Source of the DNA: PALSA-555 sp035468285
GTDB lineage: Bacteria > Actinomycetota > Acidimicrobiia > IMCC26256 > PALSA-555
Length of the DNA: 64,000 bases
Assembly: GCA_035468285.1 (NCBI GenBank)
Contig: DATISY010000007.1
Location: 22,183 to 86,182, forward strand
Direction: 5' to 3'
The translations under genes and the position numbers were made by a program. Below are positions 32,505 to 41,471 of the stretch, one piece after another. Under the pieces are notes generated by a model. That model saw only the letters and a list, made by a program, of their open reading frames with translations, made no database searches and was not told where the DNA came from. The stretch's first letter is position 1. Each line of letters opens with the position of its first letter.

Positions 32505-32977
32505 TGTTCCAGGGCTCGGTGGTGGGAATCTTCGTCGCCCCGGCGGCGAGCGCGCCCATGGAAGCGCGCGACGAGATCGAGGCGATCGTCGGCGTCGGGC
32601 TCGAGGGGGACCGGTACGCCTCGGCGACCGGCACGTACTCGGGTCATCGCGTCCCCGACTACCAGCGGGCCGTGACCCTCATCGAACGAGAGACGATCGT
32701 CGCGGTGCGCGCCGAGACGGGACTCGCGTTCGACGACATCGAGACGCGCCGCAACCTCGTGACCGTCGGGGTGCCGCTCAACCATCTCGTCGACCGGGAG
32801 TTCGACGTCGGACCGGTCCGTCTGCGCGGCGTGAACCTCTCCGAGCCATGCGTGTACCTCGAGCGGGAGGTTCGTGACGGGCTCCGCGCCGCGCTCATCC
32901 ACCGAGGGGGCCTGCGCGCCGAGATCCTCGTCGGGGGACCGATCCGTCTCGGTGACCTCGTTCGGCCCAGCCCGTAA
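32504..32977 (+). CDS. MOSC domain protein
   Basis: A 157-residue stand-alone MOSC (molybdenum cofactor sulfurase C-terminal) domain. It has GLEGDRYASATG, VTLIERETI, RRNLVTVGVPLN, and the conserved cysteine in LSEPCVYLE that in characterised members carries sulfur or binds the cofactor. Such proteins handle sulfur or molybdenum cofactor chemistry; the precise substrate cannot be read. The ATG overlaps the preceding stop by one base. Confidence 0.9.
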   Translation: MFQGSVVGIFVAPAASAPMEARDEIEAIVGVGLEGDRYASATGTYSGHRVPDYQRAVTLIERETIVAVRAETGLAFDDIETRRNLVTVGVPLNHLVDREFDVGPVRLRGVNLSEPCVYLEREVRDGLRAALIHRGGLRAEILVGGPIRLGDLVRPSP

Positions 32978-33021
32978 GGAGCCCTCCTCGGGCCCCGGCT
33001 CGGAGCCGCTCCGCGGTCGCG

Positions 33022-33027
33022 TAGCGT
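33022..33027 (+). promoter_or_regulatory. Leaderless -10 element before DUF1214 gene
   Basis: TAGCGT stands exactly six bases before the ATG at 33034. Confidence 0.55.
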
Positions 33028-33033
33028 GCCCGT

Positions 33034-34131
33034 ATGCCTGAGCGGAACTTCGAGACCACCGCCGCCGTCCACGACCTGCTCGACGTGGTCGGTTCCCTGG
33101 ACGCCAGCTTCCTTCGCGGGGACCGTGCCGTCGCCGACGACCAGCAGGTCCTCGAGGGTTACAAGTGGATGTTCTCGATCCTGCAGGTGGCCATGGACTG
33201 CTACGTGTGGGCCGACCCCAGCAACCCGCGCTTCGTGGAGATCGTCGGTCCGTACAAGAAGTGGGGTGGTGACAACGCCGACGCGTACTACCAGTACGCG
33301 CCGGTCGATCCGAGCTGCACGTACCGGGTGCGCGGCAAGCGGGGCGACGCGGCGTACCTGTCATTGACGGTGTACGGCGGCCCGCGCGACGGGCGGTACT
33401 CGGAGCGGATCGTCCGAACCGTCAATGACCGCGATGACCTGGACATCGCGCCGGACGGGTCGTTCGAGCTCATGATGGGAGCGCAGCGTCCGGCAGGGTG
33501 GGAGGGCACGTTCCTGGAGCTCGAGTCCGACTCTGTGGTTGCGATCACCCGCGACTACCTCGACGACCCGGTGCACGGCATCCGCTGCAGCTGGCACATC
33601 GAGGCGCTCGGCCACCCGACACGGTGGCGCGAGGACGACGGCGACCTAGCCGCCCGGTTCCGGGCGGCGACGACGTGGGTTCGCGACCAGGCGAACATGG
33701 TGCCCCTCGGGCTCGGGAGCGCCAACCACGTCGACGAGCCCTACCCCGTGCGAAAGGTCACGTTCGGGTGGGCAGCGGGCGACGCGGCGTATGCCATGGG
33801 CAGCTACGACCTCGAGCCGGGAACGGCGCTCGTCATCCGGGGTCGGTCACCCGAGTGCGCGTTCTGGAATCTGTGCCTCTGGAACCAGTTCATGCACACG
33901 TTCAACTACGACTACGAGCAGTGCACGATCAACGGGTCCCAAGTGGTGTACGAGCCGGACGGTTCGTGGACCATCGTCGTCGCGCACGACGACCCGAAGC
34001 ACCCCAACTGGCTGTCGACGTGCGGGCATCCCCGCGCGAGGCTCTGGTTCCGGTGGTTCTATCCCGCCGAGACACCCGACGCGCCGACGACCGAGGTCGT
34101 CGCGATCGGTGACGTCCCTGCCGCCCCTTAA
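33034..34131 (+). CDS. DUF1214 domain protein
   Basis: A 365-residue soluble protein. The C-terminal half contains the DUF1214-like stretch with AYAMGSYDLEPGTALVI, CAFWNLCLWNQFMHTFNYDY, and PDGSWTIVVAHDDPKHPNWL, close to the usual motif of the family. No enzymatic activity is established; such genes are frequent in actinobacteria near lipid and steroid genes. Transcription is probably leaderless from TAGCGT. It converges on a sulfotransferase gene with a four-base stop overlap. Confidence 0.85.
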   Translation: MPERNFETTAAVHDLLDVVGSLDASFLRGDRAVADDQQVLEGYKWMFSILQVAMDCYVWADPSNPRFVEIVGPYKKWGGDNADAYYQYAPVDPSCTYRVRGKRGDAAYLSLTVYGGPRDGRYSERIVRTVNDRDDLDIAPDGSFELMMGAQRPAGWEGTFLELESDSVVAITRDYLDDPVHGIRCSWHIEALGHPTRWREDDGDLAARFRAATTWVRDQANMVPLGLGSANHVDEPYPVRKVTFGWAAGDAAYAMGSYDLEPGTALVIRGRSPECAFWNLCLWNQFMHTFNYDYEQCTINGSQVVYEPDGSWTIVVAHDDPKHPNWLSTCGHPRARLWFRWFYPAETPDAPTTEVVAIGDVPAAP

Positions 34132-35402
34132 CGCTCCTCTTCCACACCGAAATGGGTGACGTACTCGCGCATCGCGGCGCGCAACGCCGCCGGGTCGATA
34201 CCGAAGTCACCCGCGAGGTCATAGCGGACGCCCCCGTGCCGGCCCCGCGGGTGCTCGGCGACGAAACGGGTCATCGCGGCTTCGACGTCCGCGCCGAACG
34301 GCTGATCGGCCACCGCGTAGATGCGTCGCACCGTGGCGAGGTCATCGGCCATGAACTCGTGGAAGCGCACGTCGAGGGAGCGCTCGGCCGGGAGCAGCGC
34401 CCGGTCCCGCATCCCCGCCTCGAGCATCTGCTGAATCCGGTCCGACCAGTAGCGGCCGATGCGCTTCGGGTCTGGGACGCCGGCGTTGAGCCGGGCGGTG
34501 TAGGCGAGCATGGTGCAGTTCGACGCGATGACCGACACCGGATCTCGGTGGGAGACGACGAACGTCGCGTCGGGGAACACCTCGACCAGCGAACCGAACT
34601 GCTCGAGATGCTGTGGTGACTTCAGCACCCACCGGGTCCCACCCCGTTCCCACTGGAGCACTTGCAGGACACGTTTGAGATAGCGGTACGAGGGCACCTG
34701 GTCGTGAGCGAGGTAGTAGTCGCGCCACGTCGGCATGACGGCCATCGTCTCGAAGAGCATCGTCGAGAAGTCGATGGCGAGGAGCTGGATTTCCTCGTGC
34801 ACGTGGTCGACGGTCATCTCGTGCATGCGCTTGAAGTACGGGAGCGCCTCGTTCAGGAAGACGAGCCCCTCCTCGGTTCGGGCGCGCCGTGGGTCGGGAG
34901 CTCCGGCCGCGACCTCGTCGCGTTCGGCGGCAGGGAGCACCGGCTCGAGGCTCTCCCAGTAGGGGAGGGAGCGCAGCGCCGGATCAGCGGCCAGGAGGTT
35001 GTGCAGATGAGTGGTGCCGGTGCGGGGCTGGCCCGCGATCACGATGGGGGCGCTGACCGCCAGCTCCAGGATCTCGGGGTGCTGGGCGACCCGGTCCTCG
35101 ACGAGCAAGCGGTTCTTCAGCAGCTTCACCAACTGGCCGTGGGCACTCACGACCCCCATCGGGCCGAGCCCAGCCTCGTCGCGCAGCGCTCCGGTCAGCA
35201 CCGTGAGCCGCTCCCGGAAGGCGTCGTCACCGAAGTCGGACAGGCCGGTCTCAGCGGCGGCCTGCTCGCACAGCGGCTCGGGTTCGAGGACCAGCTCGGC
35301 GGCGAACGGCTCGACCGCGCGCATCATGGCGGCGATCGACGCGGGGAACTGCGGATCGTCGAGGTCGTCGATGCGCACGGCGGGAGGGCGAGCGGTCGTC
35401 AC
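34128..35402 (-). CDS. PAPS-dependent sulfotransferase family protein
   Basis: A 424-residue sulfotransferase-fold protein. The 5'-phosphosulfate loop of PAPS binding is VIAGQPRTGTTHLHNLL near residue 120, and the 3'-phosphate motif is VVSHRDPVSVIAS about 165 residues later, with WVLKSPQHLEQF between them. It would transfer sulfate to a hydroxyl or amine acceptor, not identifiable from sequence. I start at the GTG at 35402; twenty further upstream codons are Arg/Ser-rich and look non-coding. Confidence 0.88.
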   Translation of the reverse strand: MTTARPPAVRIDDLDDPQFPASIAAMMRAVEPFAAELVLEPEPLCEQAAAETGLSDFGDDAFRERLTVLTGALRDEAGLGPMGVVSAHGQLVKLLKNRLLVEDRVAQHPEILELAVSAPIVIAGQPRTGTTHLHNLLAADPALRSLPYWESLEPVLPAAERDEVAAGAPDPRRARTEEGLVFLNEALPYFKRMHEMTVDHVHEEIQLLAIDFSTMLFETMAVMPTWRDYYLAHDQVPSYRYLKRVLQVLQWERGGTRWVLKSPQHLEQFGSLVEVFPDATFVVSHRDPVSVIASNCTMLAYTARLNAGVPDPKRIGRYWSDRIQQMLEAGMRDRALLPAERSLDVRFHEFMADDLATVRRIYAVADQPFGADVEAAMTRFVAEHPRGRHGGVRYDLAGDFGIDPAALRAAMREYVTHFGVEEER

Positions 35403-35540
35403 GGCGCAGAGCGTCTCAGCCCGGTGGCCGTGGCGTCCAGACGCGCGCCGCGACAGCAGCACCGAGGGGGCGGTCGGCGCTGCCGCTCGCGTCGCGGCGC
35501 CGTCCCGGGACCCGCGGCTGGCCTCGGAGTGACACCACCC

Positions 35541-36983
35541 CTACAAGTCGATGGCCGAGAGCTCGGGGATCCAGTCCCGCGCCCGGGCGACGCACGCCCG
35601 CCAGCGTTCGCGGTCGGGTCGACCCGCCGGGAGGACCCGCTCCGACGGTGCCCACGTGGCGGCAACGGCGTCGTCGTCGGGCCAGATTCCGACGGCGAGC
35701 CCGGCCGCGAACGCCGCGCCGAGTGCGGTGGCTTCCCGCACGGGGGCGATCTCGACTGGGAGCTGCGCCGCGTCGGCGAGCGCCTGCACGAAGGTGGGGT
35801 TCGCGCTCATCCCCCCGTCGATACGCAACGCGGGGATGGTGGTGGCCGCGTCGCGTTGGGTGGCGTCGACGAGGTCAGCAGCCGTGTGCGCGATACCTTC
35901 GAGCACCGCGCGCACGACGTGCGCGGCTGTCGTCCCCCGCGTCAGCCCGAGGAGCGTTCCGCGGGCCCCGTAGTCCCAGAAGGGAGTGGCGATCCCGAGC
36001 AGTGCGGGAACGAACCACACGTCGCCACTGTCGGGGCAGCGGGACGCGACGTCGTGGGACGCCGCCGCATCCGGGATGAGCCCGAGGTCGTCGCGCAGCC
36101 ACTCCACGTTCGCTCCCGCCGCGAGCATGATGGCCTCGAGACCCCACGTGTCGGCCCCGTCGACGCGGCGGGTCACGATCGGGAAGGTGCCCGCCGGTCC
36201 CCGGTCGAAACGAGGCCGGTCGGGTCCGACGACGATGTCGAGCATCGCTCCGGTCCCGAACGTGATCTTGGCGTCACCGGGCCGGACGCAGCCTTGCCCG
36301 AGCAGCGAGGCTTGCTGGTCGCCGAGCAGCCCACCGATGGGCGGGGCCCCGGGTAGGGCTCGGGCCTCGCCGACCATCCCGGCGGAATCGACGACGGTCG
36401 GCAGCACGGCCGGTGGGATCTGCAGCGCCGCCAGCGTGGGCTCCGACCAGTCGTCGTCGTCCCGGGTCCGCAGGCCGGTGAGAGCGGCGTTCGACGCGTC
36501 GGTGACGTGCAGCGCCCCTGACGAGAGCGTCCAGGCGACCCAGGCGTCGACGGTCCCGAAGCACAGGTCGCGGCCGCGCTCGGTCTGGCTGAGGAGCCAC
36601 TCGAGCTTCGTGGCCGAGTGGTTCGGGGCGACGCGGATGCCCTCGGCCTGGAGCTCGAGGCACCGACCCACGGTGCGCAGGTCCTGCCAGCCGATCCCCG
36701 GTCCGACTGGCACGCCGCTCGCGCGGTCCCACAGCACGGCCGAGCCGCGCTGGTTTGCCACGCCGACCGCCGCGACGGGGCCGTGTCGCTCCAGCGCCGC
36801 CCGGGCGACGGTGAGCACGACCTCGGCCATCACCGCGGGGTCGAACTCGACCAGCCCGGGGGTCGGCGACGACGGCAGGAGCGGCTCGCGGTGCTCGCCG
36901 ACGAGTCGCGCCCGGGTGTCGACCACCGCCGCCCGCACCGAGGAGGTGCCGACATCGACGACCAGCACCCGCTCCGAGGTCAT
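35541..36983 (-). CDS. glpK: Glycerol kinase
   Basis: A 480-residue FGGY sugar kinase that phosphorylates glycerol to glycerol 3-phosphate. Key motifs are VVDVGTSSVRAAVVD for phosphate 1, GVANQRGSAVLWD, GIGWQDLRT, GLLGDQQASLLGQGC, KITFGTGAM and DGGMSANPTFVQ. Glycerol kinases usually have NQRET and WQ(D/N)RRT; here these read NQRGS and WQDLRT, so another polyol cannot be excluded. The context of glpD and an alkyl-DHAP-synthase-like gene supports glycerol. The ATG at 36983 gives the normal N terminus; it follows the flavoprotein gene by 28 bases. Confidence 0.88.
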   Translation of the reverse strand: MTSERVLVVDVGTSSVRAAVVDTRARLVGEHREPLLPSSPTPGLVEFDPAVMAEVVLTVARAALERHGPVAAVGVANQRGSAVLWDRASGVPVGPGIGWQDLRTVGRCLELQAEGIRVAPNHSATKLEWLLSQTERGRDLCFGTVDAWVAWTLSSGALHVTDASNAALTGLRTRDDDDWSEPTLAALQIPPAVLPTVVDSAGMVGEARALPGAPPIGGLLGDQQASLLGQGCVRPGDAKITFGTGAMLDIVVGPDRPRFDRGPAGTFPIVTRRVDGADTWGLEAIMLAAGANVEWLRDDLGLIPDAAASHDVASRCPDSGDVWFVPALLGIATPFWDYGARGTLLGLTRGTTAAHVVRAVLEGIAHTAADLVDATQRDAATTIPALRIDGGMSANPTFVQALADAAQLPVEIAPVREATALGAAFAAGLAVGIWPDDDAVAATWAPSERVLPAGRPDRERWRACVARARDWIPELSAIDL

Positions 36984-37011
36984 CCGAGCGTGCCGGGGCG
37001 CTGGGGCGAGG

Positions 37012-38526
37012 TCAGGGCCACGCCGGTGAGGGCCCGAACGCCGAAGGGAGCCCGAGCTTGCCGGGGTTGAGGATCCCGCGCGGGTCGAGCGCGCCCTTGA
37101 CGTCGGCGAGCACACCGAACCCGGCCCCGAGCGCGTCGGCCACGAAACGGGCCCGGTTCAACCCGACCCCATGATGGTGACTGAGGCTCCCGCCGTGCTC
37201 CAGGACCGCACGGGTCCCGGCGTCCCACGCGGCGCGGTAGTACGCCTCGCGTTCCGTCGCTGCCGGCTGGCCCGCAAACGTGAAGTAGAGGCAAGCCCCA
37301 TCCGCGTAGGAATGGGACTGGTGCGCCGACGCGACGGCCGTCCCCGGGACCGAGAGCAGCGCGGCTGTTGCGGCGTCGTAGATCGCGGGTAGGTCCCGCC
37401 AGCGCGCCGCGATCTCCATGGTGTCGACCACGAACCCACGCTGGATCAGGGCTTCGAGAGCGGAGACGTCGTTGCGGTGCTCAAGCCAGCGGTCCACGAG
37501 CGCGGCGTCGAGCGGCACCGCGTCGCGGCACTCCTCACCGACCACCGCGAGGACGGCGTCGACCATGGTGGCGTCACCCTCGTCGAGGACCAGGAGCGGA
37601 TGCAGACCCTCGGTCTGGAAGTTGCGTCGCCCTTCCAGCTCGTCGTACAGGCGGACGACCGCGGGCGTCGCGTCGCGTTGCAGTATCCGGCGGCAGGCGT
37701 CGAGCCCGGCCGGGAAGGAGGGGAAGCCCCATGCCGCCGTGCGCGTAGCCGGCGGGGTGCGGTGCAGCCGCAACCGCGCCGAGGTGATCACGCCGAGGGT
37801 GCCTTCGCTCCCGACGAACAGCTGGGTCAGGTCGGGTCCGACGGCGGCGCGGGGCGCGCCGCCCGTCCGGACGTGCTGTCCATCGGCGAGGACGACGTCG
37901 AGGCCGACGACGATGTCCTCGATCTTGCCGTACCGGGTGGAGTACTGCCCCGCCCCGCGGCAGGCCAGCCAGCCACCGACCGTGGACAGCGCCACCGACT
38001 GGGGCCAGTGGCCGACCGTGACGCCATGGTCGGTGCGGAGCTCGTCCTCGAGGACATCGCCGAAGGTGCCGGCGCGCACGTCGAGGACCATCGAGTCGTG
38101 GTCGACGGCGACGATGCCGTGCAAGCCGCAGACATCGAGGACGACGCCGCCGTGGACTGGGACGCTCGCGCCGCACACGCCGCTGCGTCCGGCGGCGGTC
38201 GTCACCGGGATCCGGTCCTCGTTGCAGACCTGCAGGACCCCACGCAGCTCGTCGACGGTGTTCGGGCGCGCCACGGCGGCAGCGAGGGCCGCCACCTGGT
38301 GATCCAACGCCCAGATCATCGCCAATGGCCACCAGTCGCGGCTCGCCTCGCGCAGTGCCGCCGGCTCGGTCACGACGGTCGCGCAGGCCGACCGGAGCCG
38401 GGTGAGGGTCGCGTCCGACATCGCGACCTGCGGGACGCGCAGGTGCGCCGTGACGACCGGCGGATCGTCGGTCTCGGGCCCGAACGCGATCGGGGGGGTC
38501 GGTACGCCACGCCGAGCCTCGGGCAC
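37012..38526 (-). CDS. FAD-linked oxidase, alkylglycerone-phosphate-synthase-like
   Basis: A 504-residue VAO-type flavoprotein. The FAD-binding domain shows TTAAGRSGVCGASVPVHGGVVLD, STVGGWLACRGAGQYSTRYGK and GSEGTLGVIT; the C-terminal cap contains SLSHHHGVGLNR, the histidine-rich motif that marks alkyl-dihydroxyacetonephosphate synthase (AGPS) homologues, and ends DPRGILNPGKLG. AGPS makes the ether bond of ether lipids; a related D-lactate/glycolate dehydrogenase role is the alternative. It lies between glpD and glpK in one cluster. The GTG follows a TAGGGT element by six bases on the minus strand. Confidence 0.88.
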   Translation of the reverse strand: MPEARRGVPTPPIAFGPETDDPPVVTAHLRVPQVAMSDATLTRLRSACATVVTEPAALREASRDWWPLAMIWALDHQVAALAAAVARPNTVDELRGVLQVCNEDRIPVTTAAGRSGVCGASVPVHGGVVLDVCGLHGIVAVDHDSMVLDVRAGTFGDVLEDELRTDHGVTVGHWPQSVALSTVGGWLACRGAGQYSTRYGKIEDIVVGLDVVLADGQHVRTGGAPRAAVGPDLTQLFVGSEGTLGVITSARLRLHRTPPATRTAAWGFPSFPAGLDACRRILQRDATPAVVRLYDELEGRRNFQTEGLHPLLVLDEGDATMVDAVLAVVGEECRDAVPLDAALVDRWLEHRNDVSALEALIQRGFVVDTMEIAARWRDLPAIYDAATAALLSVPGTAVASAHQSHSYADGACLYFTFAGQPAATEREAYYRAAWDAGTRAVLEHGGSLSHHHGVGLNRARFVADALGAGFGVLADVKGALDPRGILNPGKLGLPSAFGPSPAWP

Positions 38527-38532
38527 GGCCGG

Positions 38533-38538
38533 ACCCTA
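38533..38538 (-). promoter_or_regulatory. Leaderless -10 element before AGPS-like gene
   Basis: On the minus strand TAGGGT stands six bases before the GTG at 38526, so this gene and glpK can be transcribed separately from glpD. Confidence 0.55.
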
Positions 38539-38590
38539 ACGGGTGTGGATCCGTCGGCCCATCGGGCCGCGGTGGCGCCCCGGTGGCCGG

Positions 38591-40240
38591 TTACGCGCCG
38601 AGCGACGCGTCGAGCGCTGATTCGGGGAGCTCGCCCGCGGCGCGTTCCCGGTCGCATGCCTGCCGGAACCCGTCGATCTCGTGTCGCGCCCGGGTGGCGT
38701 CCCAGCCCAGCTCGGGCCCGATGAGCCGGGCGACGTGGTCCGCGGCGGCCCGGGCCGCGTCGCGGGCCAGGAGCCGGGACCGGGTGCGCCGGGCCAGGAC
38801 GTCGTCGAGGGTGCGGGCCATCTCGTGGCGGGCGGCGTGGATCGCCTCGGCCCCGACGTACGGCAGTCCGGGGACGAGCGGCTCCCGCCATGCCGGGTTC
38901 TCCCGCATGAGGGCCAGGACAGCCTCGGCTTCGGTCCCGTACCGTCCCGCGAGGTGCTCGTGGAGACTGGCGGGCTCCGCCGTCGGGGGCGGCCGCTGGA
39001 ACCCGTCGGCGCCGGCGAGCTGGAGCCGCTTCGTCCGGGCACGTCGTCGCTTCCCCAGCAGCCGACCAACCTGGTCGATCGTGTCGGACGCCATGCGCCG
39101 GTAGGTGGTGAGCTTCCCGCCGGTGACGGTGATGACCCCGCTGGTGGAGACGCGCACGCCGTGGCGGCGCGACAGGTCCGCGGTCCGCTCGTTCGCCGCG
39201 CGGGCGAGGAGGGGCCGCAGCCCGGCCCACGTGCCGGTGATGTCGGCGGTCGACACCGGCTCGCTGATGGCCCGGTTCAGGGCCTTCAGCAGGTACTCGA
39301 TATCCGCCGGGGTGCACTGCGGATCGTCGATCGAGCCGTCGTAGTCGGTGTCGGTCGTCCCGACGTAGGTGAAGTCTCCCCACGGGACGACGAACACGGA
39401 CCGGCGGTCCTTGGGGACCGGGACAATCGCGGCGATCTCGTTGCGGACCTTCGACCACGGGACGACGATGTGGACCCCCTTGGCTGGACGGATCGACGCG
39501 GGTTGGGCGCCCTCGTCGAGGGCGCGGATCCCGTCGGACCAGACGCCGGTCGCGTTCACCACCGTGCGGGCCCGAATCTCGAACTCGGCCTCGTCGGCGC
39601 GGACCCGTGCGCCGGTGACCGCACCGGCGGGACCCTTCAGCAAGCCGACGACTTGGACCCCGTTCGCGACCGCCGCGCCGTGCGCCGCCGCGGTACGGGC
39701 CAGGCAGAGCGTCAGGCGGGCGTCGTCGGCCTGGGCGTCGTAATAGAGGTACGCCGACGCGACATTGGCGGCTCGCAACGTCGGCATGAGCGCCAGTGCC
39801 CGGTCCCGGTCGACGCGCTGGTGGGCCTTGTGGATCCGGAGTCCCCCGGTCAGGTCGTACATCCACATCGCCGCACCCATCGCCCGCGCCACCCGACGGT
39901 CGATGAGACCGTCCTTGGCCAGGATCGGGATGAGGAACGGCAGGACCCGCACCAGATGGGGCGCGTTGCGCAACGCCAGCTGGCGTTCGGCGAGGCCCTC
40001 GTAGACCAGCCCGAACTCCCGCTGCTGGAGGTACCGGATGCCGCCGTGCACCAGCTTCGAGGACTTCGAGGACGTCCCCGAGGCGAAGTCGTCCCGCTCG
40101 ACCAGGGCGGTCCGGAGGCCGCGGGACGCCGCGTCGAGGGCGCAGCCCGCCCCGGTGATGCCGCCGCCGACCACCAGCACGTCGAACGGCTCGTCGGCGA
40201 GGCGGCCCAGCGCCTCGGTCCGGTCGAATCGGGGTAGCAC
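38591..40240 (-). CDS. glpD: Glycerol-3-phosphate dehydrogenase (FAD, aerobic type)
   Basis: A 549-residue membrane-associated flavoprotein that oxidises glycerol 3-phosphate to DHAP and feeds electrons to quinone. The FAD dinucleotide loop is VLVVGGGITGAGCALDAASRG, followed by ERDDFASGTSSKSSKLVHGGIRYL, the GlpD signature, VPWGDFTYVGTTDTDYDG, and VTGGKLTTYR. A C-terminal helical domain follows. The GTG at 40240 lies six bases from a minus-strand TAACCT, so the message is probably leaderless. With glpK it forms the glycerol entry pathway. Confidence 0.95.
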   Translation of the reverse strand: MLPRFDRTEALGRLADEPFDVLVVGGGITGAGCALDAASRGLRTALVERDDFASGTSSKSSKLVHGGIRYLQQREFGLVYEGLAERQLALRNAPHLVRVLPFLIPILAKDGLIDRRVARAMGAAMWMYDLTGGLRIHKAHQRVDRDRALALMPTLRAANVASAYLYYDAQADDARLTLCLARTAAAHGAAVANGVQVVGLLKGPAGAVTGARVRADEAEFEIRARTVVNATGVWSDGIRALDEGAQPASIRPAKGVHIVVPWSKVRNEIAAIVPVPKDRRSVFVVPWGDFTYVGTTDTDYDGSIDDPQCTPADIEYLLKALNRAISEPVSTADITGTWAGLRPLLARAANERTADLSRRHGVRVSTSGVITVTGGKLTTYRRMASDTIDQVGRLLGKRRRARTKRLQLAGADGFQRPPPTAEPASLHEHLAGRYGTEAEAVLALMRENPAWREPLVPGLPYVGAEAIHAARHEMARTLDDVLARRTRSRLLARDAARAAADHVARLIGPELGWDATRARHEIDGFRQACDRERAAGELPESALDASLGA

Positions 40241-40246
40241 GACGTC

Positions 40247-40252
40247 AGGTTA
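40247..40252 (-). promoter_or_regulatory. Leaderless -10 element before glpD
   Basis: Minus-strand TAACCT six bases before the glpD GTG. Confidence 0.55.
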
Positions 40253-40282
40253 CCGGCGGGTAGGGATGGGTCCGGGGGCTGT

Positions 40283-40630
40283 TCACGCCACCGTGCCAGG
40301 CTCGCCCCCGTCAGTGACGACGTCGTGGCCGGCGGCGGCCCACGCCTGCATGCCGCCGGCAAGATTCGCGGCGTCGTAGCCCGCCTGGCGCAAGGCGGTG
40401 GTCACCCGTGCCGACCGGGCCCCTGAGCGGCACACCACGACGACCGGGCGGTCCCGCGTCAGCTCGTCCTGACGGGCCGGGAGATCCCCCATCGGGATCC
40501 AGACCGCCGCCGGCGCGTGCCCGCTGTCCCATTCGTCGGGTTCACGGATGTCGAGGAGGATCGCGCCGGTTTCGGCACGCTGACTGGCCTCGTCGGGGTC
40601 GACGGCCGGCACCCGCGCGGTTGCGCTCAC
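40283..40630 (-). CDS. Rhodanese-like sulfurtransferase
   Basis: A 115-residue single rhodanese domain. It has LLDIREPDEWDSGHAP, the active-site loop CRSGARS with the persulfide-forming cysteine, and LAGGMQAWAAAGH at the end, all typical of GlpE/PspE-type proteins. It would move sulfane sulfur to cyanide, thioredoxin or other thiols. It precedes glpD on the same strand, a pairing also known from Escherichia coli glpE-glpG near glpD, though the functional reason is unclear. Confidence 0.9.
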   Translation of the reverse strand: MSATARVPAVDPDEASQRAETGAILLDIREPDEWDSGHAPAAVWIPMGDLPARQDELTRDRPVVVVCRSGARSARVTTALRQAGYDAANLAGGMQAWAAAGHDVVTDGGEPGTVA

Positions 40631-40678
40631 GCCGCGAGCCTCCCACCCCGACCGGGGCTCAGAAAGTCGGGAGATCGC

Positions 40679-40708
40679 TCAAGTTCTTTGGGGAGGGGGC
40701 CGAGATAC
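40679..40708 (+). promoter_or_regulatory. Candidate sigma-28 (FliA-type) promoter before the GGDEF operon
   Basis: TCAAG at 40679-40683, a 15-base spacer, and GCCGAGATAC at 40699-40708. The layout TCAAG-N15-GCCGATA is the known form for flagellar sigma-28 promoters in many bacteria. The same pattern recurs at 52855-52884. It stands 46 bases before the ATG at 40755. Confidence 0.5.
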
Positions 40709-40754
40709 TGACGGCGGCGGGGCGCAACACATCGAACGGACCTAAGGACGGGCG

Positions 40755-41471
40755 ATGGGGAGCACCTCCCTGGGCAAGCAGCGAGCGGACCGGCGAAGCC
40801 ACCGCAACGGCGCGGTGTGCCGGTTCCTCGCCGCGCTCGGCGCCAGCATCATTCTCGGGTTCGGGGTCGGCGCACCGATCGCGGCGGCGCAGACACGGTC
40901 GGTCCCCCGTCACGGCGGCGGCGGCGGCCGATCCGACGAGACCGAGCGGCTCCGCGTCCAGGTGGACCGGCTCGTCGACCGGGTCCGGGCCGAGCGCCGC
41001 CAGCACGAGCAGCGGACCCAGACCGAAACCCAACTCCCGGCGATCCAGACACCGCCCGTGACCCCGCCTGTCGTGCAGCCCTCCCCGCCGCGGCCCGTGT
41101 CGCCGCCGCCGGTGGTCGTGCCCAGCATCATCGGGACGGTTCCCGTCGGCGCGACCGCCCCTGCCACGGTGACCGCGCGCCCGCCGGGCGCGCCCCCCGG
41201 GACCCCCGCTGGCGCCGCCGCCGCCAGCGGCGCCCCCGCGGCGGTCTCACCCCAGGGCGTGGTGCCAACTCCACCTGCAGCCGCGCCGAGGACGGCGCCG
41301 CGCAGCGCGGTCGCCCGCGCGTTGCGAACGGCGCGCTCCTACAGCGTGTTGCTCGCGCTTGCTGCCGCGGTGCTGGCGTTCCTCATGATCCAGGGCCGCG
41401 TCGACCGGCGCGACCCACGAATTCTCGGCGCACCGGCCGAAGACCGGCTGCCGTTCCGAGACTTCGAGTGA
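40755..41471 (+). CDS. Exported Pro-rich protein with C-terminal membrane segment
   Basis: A 238-residue protein of unknown function. An N-terminal signal-like segment (about 22-46, ending in AAAQ) is followed by a glycine run, a short coiled coil (ETERLRVQVDRLVDRVRAERRQ is helical and charged), a long Pro/Ala/Val-rich linker (about 95-195), and a C-terminal transmembrane segment (about 205-222) with a charged cytosolic tail. This is the layout of a surface-exposed or cell-wall-spanning tether. Its stop overlaps the GGDEF gene GTG by four bases and a sigma-28-like promoter precedes it. Confidence 0.75.
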   Translation: MGSTSLGKQRADRRSHRNGAVCRFLAALGASIILGFGVGAPIAAAQTRSVPRHGGGGGRSDETERLRVQVDRLVDRVRAERRQHEQRTQTETQLPAIQTPPVTPPVVQPSPPRPVSPPPVVVPSIIGTVPVGATAPATVTARPPGAPPGTPAGAAAASGAPAAVSPQGVVPTPPAAAPRTAPRSAVARALRTARSYSVLLALAAAVLAFLMIQGRVDRRDPRILGAPAEDRLPFRDFE

